Below are positions 1-9,680 of a stretch of DNA of 64,000 bases, in pieces. The stretch's first letter is position 1, and each line of letters opens with the position of its first letter. The stretch spans positions 40,084 to 104,083 of the forward strand of contig JAPFFF010000091.1 in NCBI GenBank assembly GCA_039105265.1. The letters run 5' to 3'. The DNA is from Tritrichomonas musculus (Eukaryota > Parabasalia > Tritrichomonadida > Tritrichomonadidae). The position numbers were made by a program, and so were the translations under genes. A model generated the notes under the pieces. It made no database searches. It was not told the DNA's origin and saw only the letters and a program-made list of their open reading frames with translations.

Positions 1-964
1 TTGTTCCTTGGCTGAGTTGTTTCTTGGGTAAGTTGTTCCTTGGCTGAGTTGTTTCTTGGCTGAGTTGTTTCTTGGCTGAGTTGTTCCTTGGCTGAGTTGT
101 TTCTTGGCTGAGTTGTTTCTTGGCTGAATTGTTCCTTGGCTGAATTGTTCCTGGGCTGAGTTGTTTCTTGGCTGAGATGTTTCTTTGCTAAGTTGTTCCT
201 TGGCTGAGTTGTTCCTTTGCTGAGTTGTTTCTTGGCTGAATTGTTCCTTGGCTGAGTTGTTTCTTGGCTGAGATGTTTCTTTGCTAAGTTGTTCCTTGGC
301 TGAGTTGTTTCTTGGGTAAGTTGTTCCTTGGCTGAGTTGTTTCTTGGCTGAGTTGTTCCTTGGCTGAGTTGTTCCTTGGCTGAGTTGTTTCTTGGCTGAG
401 ATGTTTCTTTGCTAAGTTGTTCCTTGGCTGAGTTGTTTCTTGGGTAAGTTGTTTCTTGGCTGAGTTGTTTCTTGGCTGAGTTGTTTCTTGGCTGAGTTGT
501 TTCTTGGCTGAGTTGTCTCTTGGCTGAGTTGTTTCTTGGCTGAATTGTTCCTTGGCTGAGTTGTTTCTTGGCTGAGATGTTTCTTTGCTAAGTTGTTCCT
601 TGGCTGAGTTGTTTCTTGGGTAAGTTGTTCCTTGGCTGAGTTGTTTCTTGGCTGAGTTGTTTCTTGGCTGAATTGTTCCTTGGCTGAGTTGTTTCTTGGC
701 TGAGATGTTTCTTTGCTAAGTTGTTCCTTGGCTGAGTTGTTTCTTGGGTAAGTTGTTCCTTGGCTGAGTTGTTTCTTGGGTAAGTTGTTCCTTGGCTGAG
801 TTGTTCCTTGGCTGAGTTGTTTCTTGGCTGAGATGTTTCTTTGCTAAGTTGTTCCTTGGCTGAGTTGTTTCTTGGGTAAGTTGTTCCTTGGCTGAGTTGT
901 TTCTTGGCTGAGTTATTTCTTGGCTGAGTTGTTCCTTGGCTGAGTTGTTTCTTGGCTGAGTTGT
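1..964 (+). repeat. Type A higher-order array (left edge, truncated by the window)
   Basis: This stretch carries ATGTTTCTTTGCTAAG marker units followed by consensus and GGGTAAG units. It contains the rare variants CCTGGGCTGAG (about 150) and TTGTCTCTTGG (513), which recur 4,832 bp downstream at 4982 and 5345. It holds no gene; the 3' ends of - strand repeat-derived open frames (588-1400, 716-1240) reach into it and stop at GCTAAG units, which read TAG on the - strand. Confidence 0.9.
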
Positions 965-3900
965 TTCTTGGCTGAATTGTTTCTTGGCTGAATTGTTCCT
1001 TGGCTGAGTTGTTTCTTGGCTGAATTGTTCCTTGGCTGAATTGTTCTTTGGCTGAGTTGTTCCTTGGCTGAGTTGTTCCTTGGCTAAGTTGTTCCTTGGC
1101 TGAGTTGTTCCTTTGCTGAGTTGTTTCTTGGCTGAATTGCTCCTTGGGTAAGTTGTTCCTTGGCTGAGTTGTTCCTTTACTGAGTTGTTTCTTGGCTGAA
1201 TTGTTCCTTGGCTGAGTTGTTTCTTGGCTGAATTGTTCATTGGCTGAGTTGTTCCTTGGCTGAGTTGTTCCTTTGCTGAGTTGTTTCTTGGCTGAATTGC
1301 TCCTTGGGTAAGTTGTTCCTTGGCTGAGTTGTTCCTTTACTGAGTTGTTTCTTGGCTGAATTGTTCCTTGGCTGAGTTGTTTCTTGGCTGAATTGTTCAT
1401 TGGCTGAATTGTTTCTTGGCTGAGTTGTTTCTTGGCTGAGTTGTTTCTTGGCTGAATTGTTCATTGGCTGAGTTGTTTCTTGGCTGAGTTGTTTCTTGGC
1501 TGAGTTGTTTCTTGGCTGAATTGTTCCTTGGCTGAGTTGTTTCTTGGCTGAATTGTTCCTTGGCTGAATTGTTCCTTGGCTGAGTTGTTTCTTGGCTGAG
1601 TTGCTCCTTGGCTGAGTTGCTCCTTGGGTAAGTTGTTCCTTGGCTGAGTTGTTCCTTTGCTGAGTTGTTTCTTGGCTGAATTGTTCCTTGGCTGAGTTGT
1701 TTCTTGGCTGAATTGTTCATTGGCTGAGTTGTTCCTTGGCTAAGTTGTTCCTTGGCTGAGTTGTTTCTTGGCTGAATTGTTCCTTGGCTGAATTGTTCTT
1801 TGGCTGAGTTGTTCCTTGGCTGAGTTGTTCCTTGGCTGAGTTGTTTCTTGGCTGAGTTGTTTCTTGGCTGAGTTGTTTCTTGGCTGAATTGTTCCTTGGC
1901 TGAGTTGTTTCTTGGCTGAATTGTTCCTTGGCTGAATTGTTCTTTGGCTGAGTTGTTCCTTGGCTGAGTTGTTCCTTGGCTAAGTTGTTTCTTGGCTGAA
2001 TTGTTCCTTGGCTGAGTTGTTTCTTGGCTGAGATGTTTCTTTGCTAAGTTGTTCCTTGGCTGAGTTGTTTCTTGGGTAAGTTGTTCCTTGGCTGAGTTGT
2101 TTCTTGGCTGAATTGTTCCTTGGCTGAGTTGTTTCTTGGCTGAATTGTTCCTTGGCTGAGTTGTTTCTTGGCTGAGTTGTTTCTTGGCTGAATTGTTCCT
2201 TGGCTGAGTTGTTTCTTGGCTGAATTGTTCCTTGGCTGAGTTGTTTCTTGGCTGAGTTGCTCCTTGGCTAAGTTGTTTTTTGGCTGAGTTGCTTCTTGGG
2301 TAAGTTGTTCCTTTGCTGAGTTGTTTCTTGGCTGGATTGTTTCTTGGCTGAGTTGTTTCTTGGCTGAGTTGCTCCTTGGCTGAGTTGCTCCTTGGGTAAG
2401 TTGTTCCTTGGCTGAGTTGTTCCTTGGCTGAGTTGTTTCTTGGCTGAGTTGTTCCTTGGCTGAGTTGTTTCTTGGCTGAGTTGCTCCTTGGCTGAGTTGC
2501 TCCTTGGGTAAGTTGTTCCTTGGCTGAGTTGTTCCTTTGCTGAGTTGTTTCTTGGCTGAATTGTTCTTTGGCTGAGTTGTTCCTTGGCTGAGTTGTTCCT
2601 TGGCTAAGTTGTTCTTTGGCTGAGTTGTTCCTTTGCTGAGTTGTTTCTTGGCTGAGTTGCTCCTTGGCTAAGTTGATTTTTGGCTGAGTTGCTTCTTGGG
2701 TAAGTTGTTCCTTTGCTGAGTTGTTTCTTGGCTGAATTGTTCCTTGGCTGAGTTGTTTCTTGGCTGAGTTGCTCCTTGGCTGAGTTGCTTCTTGGGTAAG
2801 TTGTTCCTTTGCTGAGTTGTTTCTTGGCTGGATTGTTCCTTGGCTGAGTTGTTTCTTGGCTGAGTTGCTCCTTGGCTGAGTTGCTCCTTGGGTAAGTTGT
2901 TCCTTGGCTGAGTTGTTCCTTTGCTGAGTTGTTTCTTGGCTGAATTGTTCTTTGGCTGAGTTGTTCCTTGGCTGAGTTGTTCCTTGGCTAAGTTGTTCCT
3001 TGGCTGAGTTGTTCCTTTGCTGAGTTGTTTCTTGGCTGAGTTGCTCCTTGGCTAAGTTGTTTCTTGGCTGAATTGTTCCTTTACTGAGTTGTTTCTTGGC
3101 TGAATTGTTCCTTGGCTGAGTTGTTTCTTGGCTGAATTGTTCCTTGGCTGAATTGTTCTTTGGCTGAGTTGTTCCTTGGCTGAGTTGTTCCTTGGCTAAG
3201 TTGTTCCTTGGCTGAGTTGTTTCTTGGCTGAATTGTTCCTTGGCTGAATTGTTCTTTGGCTGAGTTGTTCCTTGGCTGAGTTGTTCCTTGGCTGAGTTGT
3301 TTCTTGGCTGAGTTGTTTCTTGGCTGAGTTGTTTCTTGGCTGAATTGTTCCTTGGCTGAGTTGTTTCTTGGCTGAATTGTTCCTTGGCTGAATTGTTCTT
3401 TGGCTGAGTTGTTCCTTGGCTGAGTTGTTCCTTGGCTAAGTTGTTCCTTGGCTGAGTTGTTCCTTTGCTGAGTTGTTTCTTGGCTGAATTGCTCCTTGGG
3501 TAAGTTGTTCCTTGGCTGAGTTGTTCCTTTACTGAGTTGTTTCTTGGCTGAATTGTTCCTTGGCTGAGTTGTTTCTTGGCTGAATTGTTCATTGGCTGAG
3601 TTGTTTCTTGGCTGAGTTGTTTCTTGGCTGAGTTGTTTCTTGGCTGAATTGTTCCTTGGCTGAGTTGTTTCTTGGCTGAATTGTTCCTTGGCTGAATTGT
3701 TCCTTGGCTGAGTTGTTTCTTGGCTGAGTTGCTCCTTGGCTGAGTTGCTCCTTGGGTAAGTTGTTCCTTGGCTGAGTTGTTCCTTTGCTGAGTTGTTTCT
3801 TGGCTGAATTGTTCCTTGGCTGAGTTGTTTCTTGGCTGAATTGTTCATTGGCTGAATTGTTCCTTGGCTGAGTTGCTCCTTGGCTGAGTTGCTCCTTGGG

Positions 3901-4245
3901 TAAGTTGTTCCTTGGCTGAGTTGTTCCTTTGCTGAGTTGTTTCTTGGCTGAATTGTTCCTTGGCTGAATTGTTCCTTGGCTGAGTTGTTTCTTGGCTGAG
4001 TTGCTCCTTGGCTGAGTTGCTCCTTGGGTAAGTTGTTCCTTGGCTGAGTTGTTCCTTTGCTGAGTTGTTTCTTGGCTGAATTGTTCCTTGGCTGAGTTGT
4101 TTCTTGGCTGAATTGTTCATTGGCTGAGTTGTTCCTTGGCTGAGTTGCTCCTTGTCTGAGTTGCTCCTTGGGTAAGTTGTTCCTTTGCTGAGTTGTTCCT
4201 TTGCTGAGTTGTTTCTTGGCTGAATTGTTCCTTGGCTGAGTTGTT
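965..4245 (+). repeat. Type B block 1
   Basis: The block is defined by TTGCTCCTTGGCTGAG/TTGCTCCTTGGGTAAG pairs, CCTTTGCTGAG, CCTTTACTGAG, GCTGGATTG, TTGATTTTTGG and TTCATTGG units that are rare or absent in type A. It ends with the conserved edge unit TTGCTCCTTGTCTGAG at 4145-4160. - strand open frames here are 1397-3592 (731 codons), 588-1400 (270), 716-1240 (174), 1237-1464 (75), 3081-3848 (255) and 3845-4120 (91). All start at a TTCATTGG variant (CAT on + is ATG on -) and encode the same 16-residue polar repeat. I do not call them genes. The left limit is approximate, set by the first cluster of B-specific variants. Confidence 0.85.
1397..3592 (-). other. Longest repeat-derived open frame (731 codons), probably not a gene
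   Basis: The frame is open from an ATG at 3592-3590 to a TGA at 1399-1397. The product would be about 45 copies of a 16-residue repeat close to NNSAKEQLSQGTTQPR: very rich in Q, N, S, T and K, with no hydrophobic segment, signal peptide or recognised domain. Because 16 bp is not a multiple of 3, three units make one 16-codon period and all frames read the same peptide family. The - strand consensus unit contains no stop in any frame, so such frames are expected by chance. I count 15 stop triplets inside this interval in the other two frames and none in this one. The stop overlaps the ATG of the 588-1400 frame as ATGA. No ribosome site, promoter or exon structure is apparent. Existence of the open frame is certain; the chance that it is a real protein gene is low, perhaps 5 percent. 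Confidence 0.85.
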
Positions 4246-5799
4246 TCTTGGCTGAGATGTTTCTTTGCTAAGTTGTTCCTTGGCTGAGTTGTTTCTTGGG
4301 TAAGTTGTTCCTTGGCTGAGTTGTTTCTTGGCTGAGTTGTTCCTTGGCTGAGTTGTTCCTTGGCTGAGTTGTTTCTTGGCTGAGATGTTTCTTTGCTAAG
4401 TTGTTCCTTGGCTGAGTTGTTTCTTGGGTAAGTTGTTTCTTGGCTGAGTTGTTTCTTGGCTGAGTTGTTTCTTGGCTGAGTTGTTTCTTGGCTGAGTTGT
4501 CTCTTGGCTGAGTTGTTTCTTGGCTGAATTGTTCCTTGGCTGAGTTGTTTCTTGGCTGAGATGTTTCTTTGCTAAGTTGTTCCTTGGCTGAGTTGTTTCT
4601 TGGGTAAGTTGTTCCTTGGCTGAGTTGTTTCTTGGCTGAGTTGTTTCTTGGCTGAATTGTTCCTTGGCTGAGTTGTTTCTTGGCTGAGATGTTTCTTTGC
4701 TAAGTTGTTCCTTGGCTGAGTTGTTTCTTGGGTAAGTTGTTCCTTGGCTGAGTTGTTTCTTGGGTAAGTTGTTCCTTGGCTGAGTTGTTCCTTGGCTGAG
4801 TTGTTTCTTGGCTGAGATGTTTCTTTGCTAAGTTGTTCCTTGGCTGAGTTGTTTCTTGGGTAAGTTGTTCCTTGGCTGAGTTGTTTCTTGGCTGAGTTGT
4901 TTCTTGGCTGAGTTGTTCCTTGGCTGAGTTGTTTCTTGGCTGAGTTGTTTCTTGGCTGAATTGTTCCTTGGCTGAATTGTTCCTGGGCTGAGTTGTTTCT
5001 TGGCTGAGATGTTTCTTTGCTAAGTTGTTCCTTGGCTGAGTTGTTCCTTTGCTGAGTTGTTTCTTGGCTGAATTGTTCCTTGGCTGAGTTGTTTCTTGGC
5101 TGAGATGTTTCTTTGCTAAGTTGTTCCTTGGCTGAGTTGTTTCTTGGGTAAGTTGTTCCTTGGCTGAGTTGTTTCTTGGCTGAGTTGTTCCTTGGCTGAG
5201 TTGTTCCTTGGCTGAGTTGTTTCTTGGCTGAGATGTTTCTTTGCTAAGTTGTTCCTTGGCTGAGTTGTTTCTTGGGTAAGTTGTTTCTTGGCTGAGTTGT
5301 TTCTTGGCTGAGTTGTTTCTTGGCTGAGTTGTTTCTTGGCTGAGTTGTCTCTTGGCTGAGTTGTTTCTTGGCTGAATTGTTCCTTGGCTGAGTTGTTTCT
5401 TGGCTGAGATGTTTCTTTGCTAAGTTGTTCCTTGGCTGAGTTGTTTCTTGGGTAAGTTGTTCCTTGGCTGAGTTGTTTCTTGGCTGAGTTGTTTCTTGGC
5501 TGAATTGTTCCTTGGCTGAGTTGTTTCTTGGCTGAGATGTTTCTTTGCTAAGTTGTTCCTTGGCTGAGTTGTTTCTTGGGTAAGTTGTTCCTTGGCTGAG
5601 TTGTTTCTTGGGTAAGTTGTTCCTTGGCTGAGTTGTTCCTTGGCTGAGTTGTTTCTTGGCTGAGATGTTTCTTTGCTAAGTTGTTCCTTGGCTGAGTTGT
5701 TTCTTGGGTAAGTTGTTCCTTGGCTGAGTTGTTTCTTGGCTGAGTTATTTCTTGGCTGAGTTGTTCCTTGGCTGAGTTGTTTCTTGGCTGAGTTGTTTC
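4246..5799 (+). repeat. Type A higher-order array
   Basis: ATGTTTCTTTGCTAAG marker units are spaced 6-12 units apart, with GGGTAAG units two units after most of them. The stretch contains the TTGTCTCTTGG marker 352 bp after the type B edge (4497), the CCTGGG variant at 4982, and a second TTGTCTCTTGG at 5345. No gene is seen; the tails of the frames 5420-6424 and 5548-6264 enter from the right. Confidence 0.9.
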
Positions 5800-8700
5800 T
5801 TGGCTGAATTGTTTCTTGGCTGAATTGTTCCTTGGCTGAGTTGTTTCTTGGCTGAATTGTTCCTTGGCTGAATTGTTCTTTGGCTGAGTTGTTCCTTGGC
5901 TGAGTTGTTCCTTGGCTAAGTTGTTCCTTGGCTGAGTTGTTCCTTTGCTGAGTTGTTTCTTGGCTGAATTGCTCCTTGGGTAAGTTGTTCCTTGGCTGAG
6001 TTGTTCCTTTACTGAGTTGTTTCTTGGCTGAATTGTTCCTTGGCTGAGTTGTTTCTTGGCTGAATTGTTCATTGGCTGAGTTGTTTCTTGGCTGAGTTGT
6101 TCCTTGGCTAAGTTGTTCCTTGGCTGAGTTGTTCCTTTGCTGAGTTGTTTCTTGGCTGAATTGCTCCTTGGGTAAGTTGTTCCTTGGCTGAGTTGTTCCT
6201 TTACTGAGTTGTTTCTTGGCTGAATTGTTCCTTGGCTGAGTTGTTTCTTGGCTGAATTGTTCATTGGCTGAGTTGTTCCTTGGCTGAGTTGTTCCTTTGC
6301 TGAGTTGTTTCTTGGCTGAATTGCTCCTTGGGTAAGTTGTTCCTTGGCTGAGTTGTTCCTTTACTGAGTTGTTTCTTGGCTGAATTGTTCCTTGGCTGAG
6401 TTGTTTCTTGGCTGAATTGTTCATTGGCTGAGTTGTTTCTTGGCTGAGTTGTTTCTTGGCTGAGTTGTTTCTTGGCTGAATTGTTCATTGGCTGAGTTGT
6501 TTCTTGGCTGAGTTGTTTCTTGGCTGAGTTGTTTCTTGGCTGAATTGTTCCTTGGCTGAGTTGTTTCTTGGCTGAATTGTTCCTTGGCTGAATTGTTCCT
6601 TGGCTGAGTTGTTTCTTGGCTGAGTTGCTCCTTGGCTGAGTTGCTCCTTGGGTAAGTTGTTCCTTGGCTGAGTTGTTCCTTTGCTGAGTTGTTTCTTGGC
6701 TGAATTGTTCCTTGGCTGAGTTGTTTCTTGGCTGAATTGTTCATTGGCTGAGTTGTTCCTTGGCTAAGTTGTTCCTTGGCTGAGTTGTTTCTTGGCTGAA
6801 TTGTTCCTTGGCTGAATTGTTCTTTGGCTGAGTTGTTCCTTGGCTGAGTTGTTCCTTGGCTGAGTTGTTTCTTGGCTGAGTTGTTTCTTGGCTGAGTTGT
6901 TTCTTGGCTGAATTGTTCCTTGGCTGAGTTGTTTCTTGGCTGAATTGTTCCTTGGCTGAATTGTTCTTTGGCTGAGTTGTTCCTTGGCTGAGTTGTTCCT
7001 TGGCTAAGTTGTTTCTTGGCTGAATTGTTCCTTGGCTGAGTTGTTTCTTGGCTGAGATGTTTCTTTGCTAAGTTGTTCCTTGGCTGAGTTGTTTCTTGGG
7101 TAAGTTGTTCCTTGGCTGAGTTGTTTCTTGGCTGAATTGTTTCTTGGCTGAGTTGTTTCTTGGCTGAATTGTTCCTTGGCTGAGTTGTTTCTTGGCTGAA
7201 TTGTTCCTTGGCTGAGTTGTTTCTTGGCTGAGTTGCTCCTTGGCTAAGTTGTTTTTTGGCTGAGTTGCTTCTTGGGTAAGTTGTTCCTTTGCTGAGTTGT
7301 TTCTTGGCTGGATTGTTTCTTGGCTGAGTTGTTTCTTGGCTGAGTTGCTCCTTGGCTGAGTTGCTCCTTGGGTAAGTTGTTCCTTGGCTGAGTTGTTCCT
7401 TGGCTGAGTTGTTTCTTGGCTGAGTTGTTCCTTGGCTGAGTTGTTTCTTGGCTGAGTTGCTCCTTGGCTGAGTTGCTCCTTGGGTAAGTTGTTCCTTGGC
7501 TGAGTTGTTCCTTTGCTGAGTTGTTTCTTGGCTGAATTGTTCTTTGGCTGAGTTGTTCCTTGGCTGAGTTGTTCCTTGGCTAAGTTGTTCTTTGGCTGAG
7601 TTGTTCCTTTGCTGAGTTGTTTCTTGGCTGAGTTGCTCCTTGGCTAAGTTGATTTTTGGCTGAGTTGCTTCTTGGGTAAGTTGTTCCTTTGCTGAGTTGT
7701 TTCTTGGCTGAATTGTTCCTTGGCTGAGTTGTTTCTTGGCTGAGTTGCTCCTTGGCTGAGTTGCTTCTTGGGTAAGTTGTTCCTTTGCTGAGTTGTTTCT
7801 TGGCTGGATTGTTCCTTGGCTGAGTTGTTTCTTGGCTGAGTTGCTCCTTGGCTGAGTTGCTCCTTGGGTAAGTTGTTCCTTGGCTGAGTTGTTCCTTTGC
7901 TGAGTTGTTTCTTGGCTGAATTGTTCTTTGGCTGAGTTGTTCCTTGGCTGAGTTGTTCCTTGGCTAAGTTGTTCCTTGGCTGAGTTGTTCCTTTGCTGAG
8001 TTGTTTCTTGGCTGAGTTGCTCCTTGGCTAAGTTGTTTCTTGGCTGAATTGTTCCTTTACTGAGTTGTTTCTTGGCTGAATTGTTCCTTGGCTGAGTTGT
8101 TTCTTGGCTGAATTGTTCATTGGCTGAGTTGTTTCTTGGCTGAGTTGTTTCTTGGCTGAGTTGTTTCTTGGCTGAATTGTTCCTTGGCTGAGTTGTTTCT
8201 TGGCTGAATTGTTCCTTGGCTGAATTGTTCCTTGGCTGAGTTGTTCCTTGGCTGAGTTGTTCCTTGGCTAAGTTGTTCCTTGGCTGAGTTGTTCCTTTGC
8301 TGAGTTGTTTCTTGGCTGAATTGCTCCTTGGGTAAGTTGTTCCTTGGCTGAGTTGTTCCTTTACTGAGTTGTTTCTTGGCTGAATTGTTCCTTGGCTGAG
8401 TTGTTTCTTGGCTGAATTGTTCATTGGCTGAGTTGTTTCTTGGCTGAGTTGTTTCTTGGCTGAGTTGTTTCTTGGCTGAATTGTTCCTTGGCTGAGTTGT
8501 TTCTTGGCTGAATTGTTCCTTGGCTGAATTGTTCCTTGGCTGAGTTGTTTCTTGGCTGAGTTGCTCCTTGGCTGAGTTGCTCCTTGGGTAAGTTGTTCCT
8601 TGGCTGAGTTGTTCCTTTGCTGAGTTGTTTCTTGGCTGAATTGTTCCTTGGCTGAGTTGTTTCTTGGCTGAATTGTTCATTGGCTGAATTGTTCCTTGGC

Positions 8701-9680
8701 TGAGTTGTTTCTTGGCTGAGTTGCTCCTTGGCTGAGTTGCTCCTTGGGTAAGTTGTTCCTTGGCTGAGTTGTTCCTTTGCTGAGTTGTTTCTTGGCTGAA
8801 TTGTTCCTTGGCTGAATTGTTCCTTGGCTGAGTTGTTTCTTGGCTGAGTTGCTCCTTGGCTGAGTTGCTCCTTGGGTAAGTTGTTCCTTGGCTGAGTTGT
8901 TCCTTTGCTGAGTTGTTTCTTGGCTGAATTGTTCCTTGGCTGAGTTGTTTCTTGGCTGAATTGTTCATTGGCTGAGTTGTTCCTTGGCTGAGTTGCTCCT
9001 TGTCTGAGTTGCTCCTTGGGTAAGTTGTTCCTTTGCTGAGTTGTTCCTTTGCTGAGTTGTTTCTTGGCTGAATTGTTCCTTGGCTGAGTTGTTTCTTGGC
9101 TGAGATGTTTCTTTGCTAAGTTGTTCCTTGGCTGAGTTGTTTCTTGGGTAAGTTGTTCCTTGGCTGAGTTGTTTCTTGGCTGAGTTGTTCCTTGGCTGAG
9201 TTGTTCCTTGGCTGAGTTGTTTCTTGGCTGAGATGTTTCTTTGCTAAGTTGTTCCTTGGCTGAGTTGTTTCTTGGGTAAGTTGTTTCTTGGCTGAGTTGT
9301 TTCTTGGCTGAGTTGTTTCTTGGCTGAGTTGTTTCTTGGCTGAGTTGTCTCTTGGCTGAGTTGTTTCTTGGCTGAATTGTTCCTTGGCTGAGTTGTTTCT
9401 TGGCTGAGATGTTTCTTTGCTAAGTTGTTCCTTGGCTGAGTTGTTTCTTGGGTAAGTTGTTCCTTGGCTGAGTTGTTTCTTGGCTGAGTTGTTTCTTGGC
9501 TGAATTGTTCCTTGGCTGAGTTGTTTCTTGGCTGAGATGTTTCTTTGCTAAGTTGTTCCTTGGCTGAGTTGTTTCTTGGGTAAGTTGTTCCTTGGCTGAG
9601 TTGTTTCTTGGGTAAGTTGTTCCTTGGCTGAGTTGTTCCTTGGCTGAGTTGTTTCTTGGCTGAGATGTTTCTTTGCTAAG
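4833..9680 (+). repeat. Large tandem repeat, copy 2 (about 4.85 kb)
   Basis: This is the counterpart of 1-4832. A partial third copy follows: the CCTGGG marker recurs at 9830 (4,848 bp after 4982), and the type A flank continues to match until roughly 9.9 kb. Net length differences inside the copy are +192, -48, -144 and +16 bp, all whole 16-bp units. Confidence 0.8.
5800..9095 (+). repeat. Type B block 2
   Basis: It has the same variant set and order as block 1, with the edge unit TTGCTCCTTGTCTGAG at 8993-9008. A 192-bp (12-unit) stretch at about 6073-6264 is extra relative to block 1 and looks like a local tandem copy of the preceding 192 bp. - strand open frames are 6421-8424 (667 codons), 5420-6424 (334), 5548-6264 (238), 6261-6488 (75) and 8117-8968 (283). 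They are the same polar 16-residue repeats and not called as genes. Confidence 0.85.

Larger units (their letters stand above)
1..4832 (+). repeat. Large tandem repeat, copy 1 (about 4.83 kb)
   Basis: The sequence from base 1 is matched from base 4833 onward. The offset is 4,832 bp at the left (rare variants at 150/4982, 513/5345 and the TTATTT unit 913/5745). It changes by whole units to 5,024 after a 192-bp (12-unit) addition in copy 2, to 4,976 after a 48-bp loss, back to 4,832, and to 4,848 at the block edge (4145/8993). Each copy comprises a type A part plus a type B block and its downstream flank. The left limit is unknown because the match starts at the window edge. Confidence 0.85.

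Noticed and set aside
1237-1240. ATGA overlaps as bacterial-style translational coupling
   Set aside because: Each arises from the same C-to-A variant unit; there is no ribosome binding site and the array is not bacterial in character.
588-3848. Long - strand open frames as a giant repeat protein gene family
   Set aside because: The - strand unit is stop-free in all frames, 16 bp is not a multiple of 3, starts and stops come from single variant units, near-identical copies differ by 128 bp (frame-breaking), and there is no recognisable domain, signal peptide, promoter or unique end. I kept one entry as a repeat-derived open frame.
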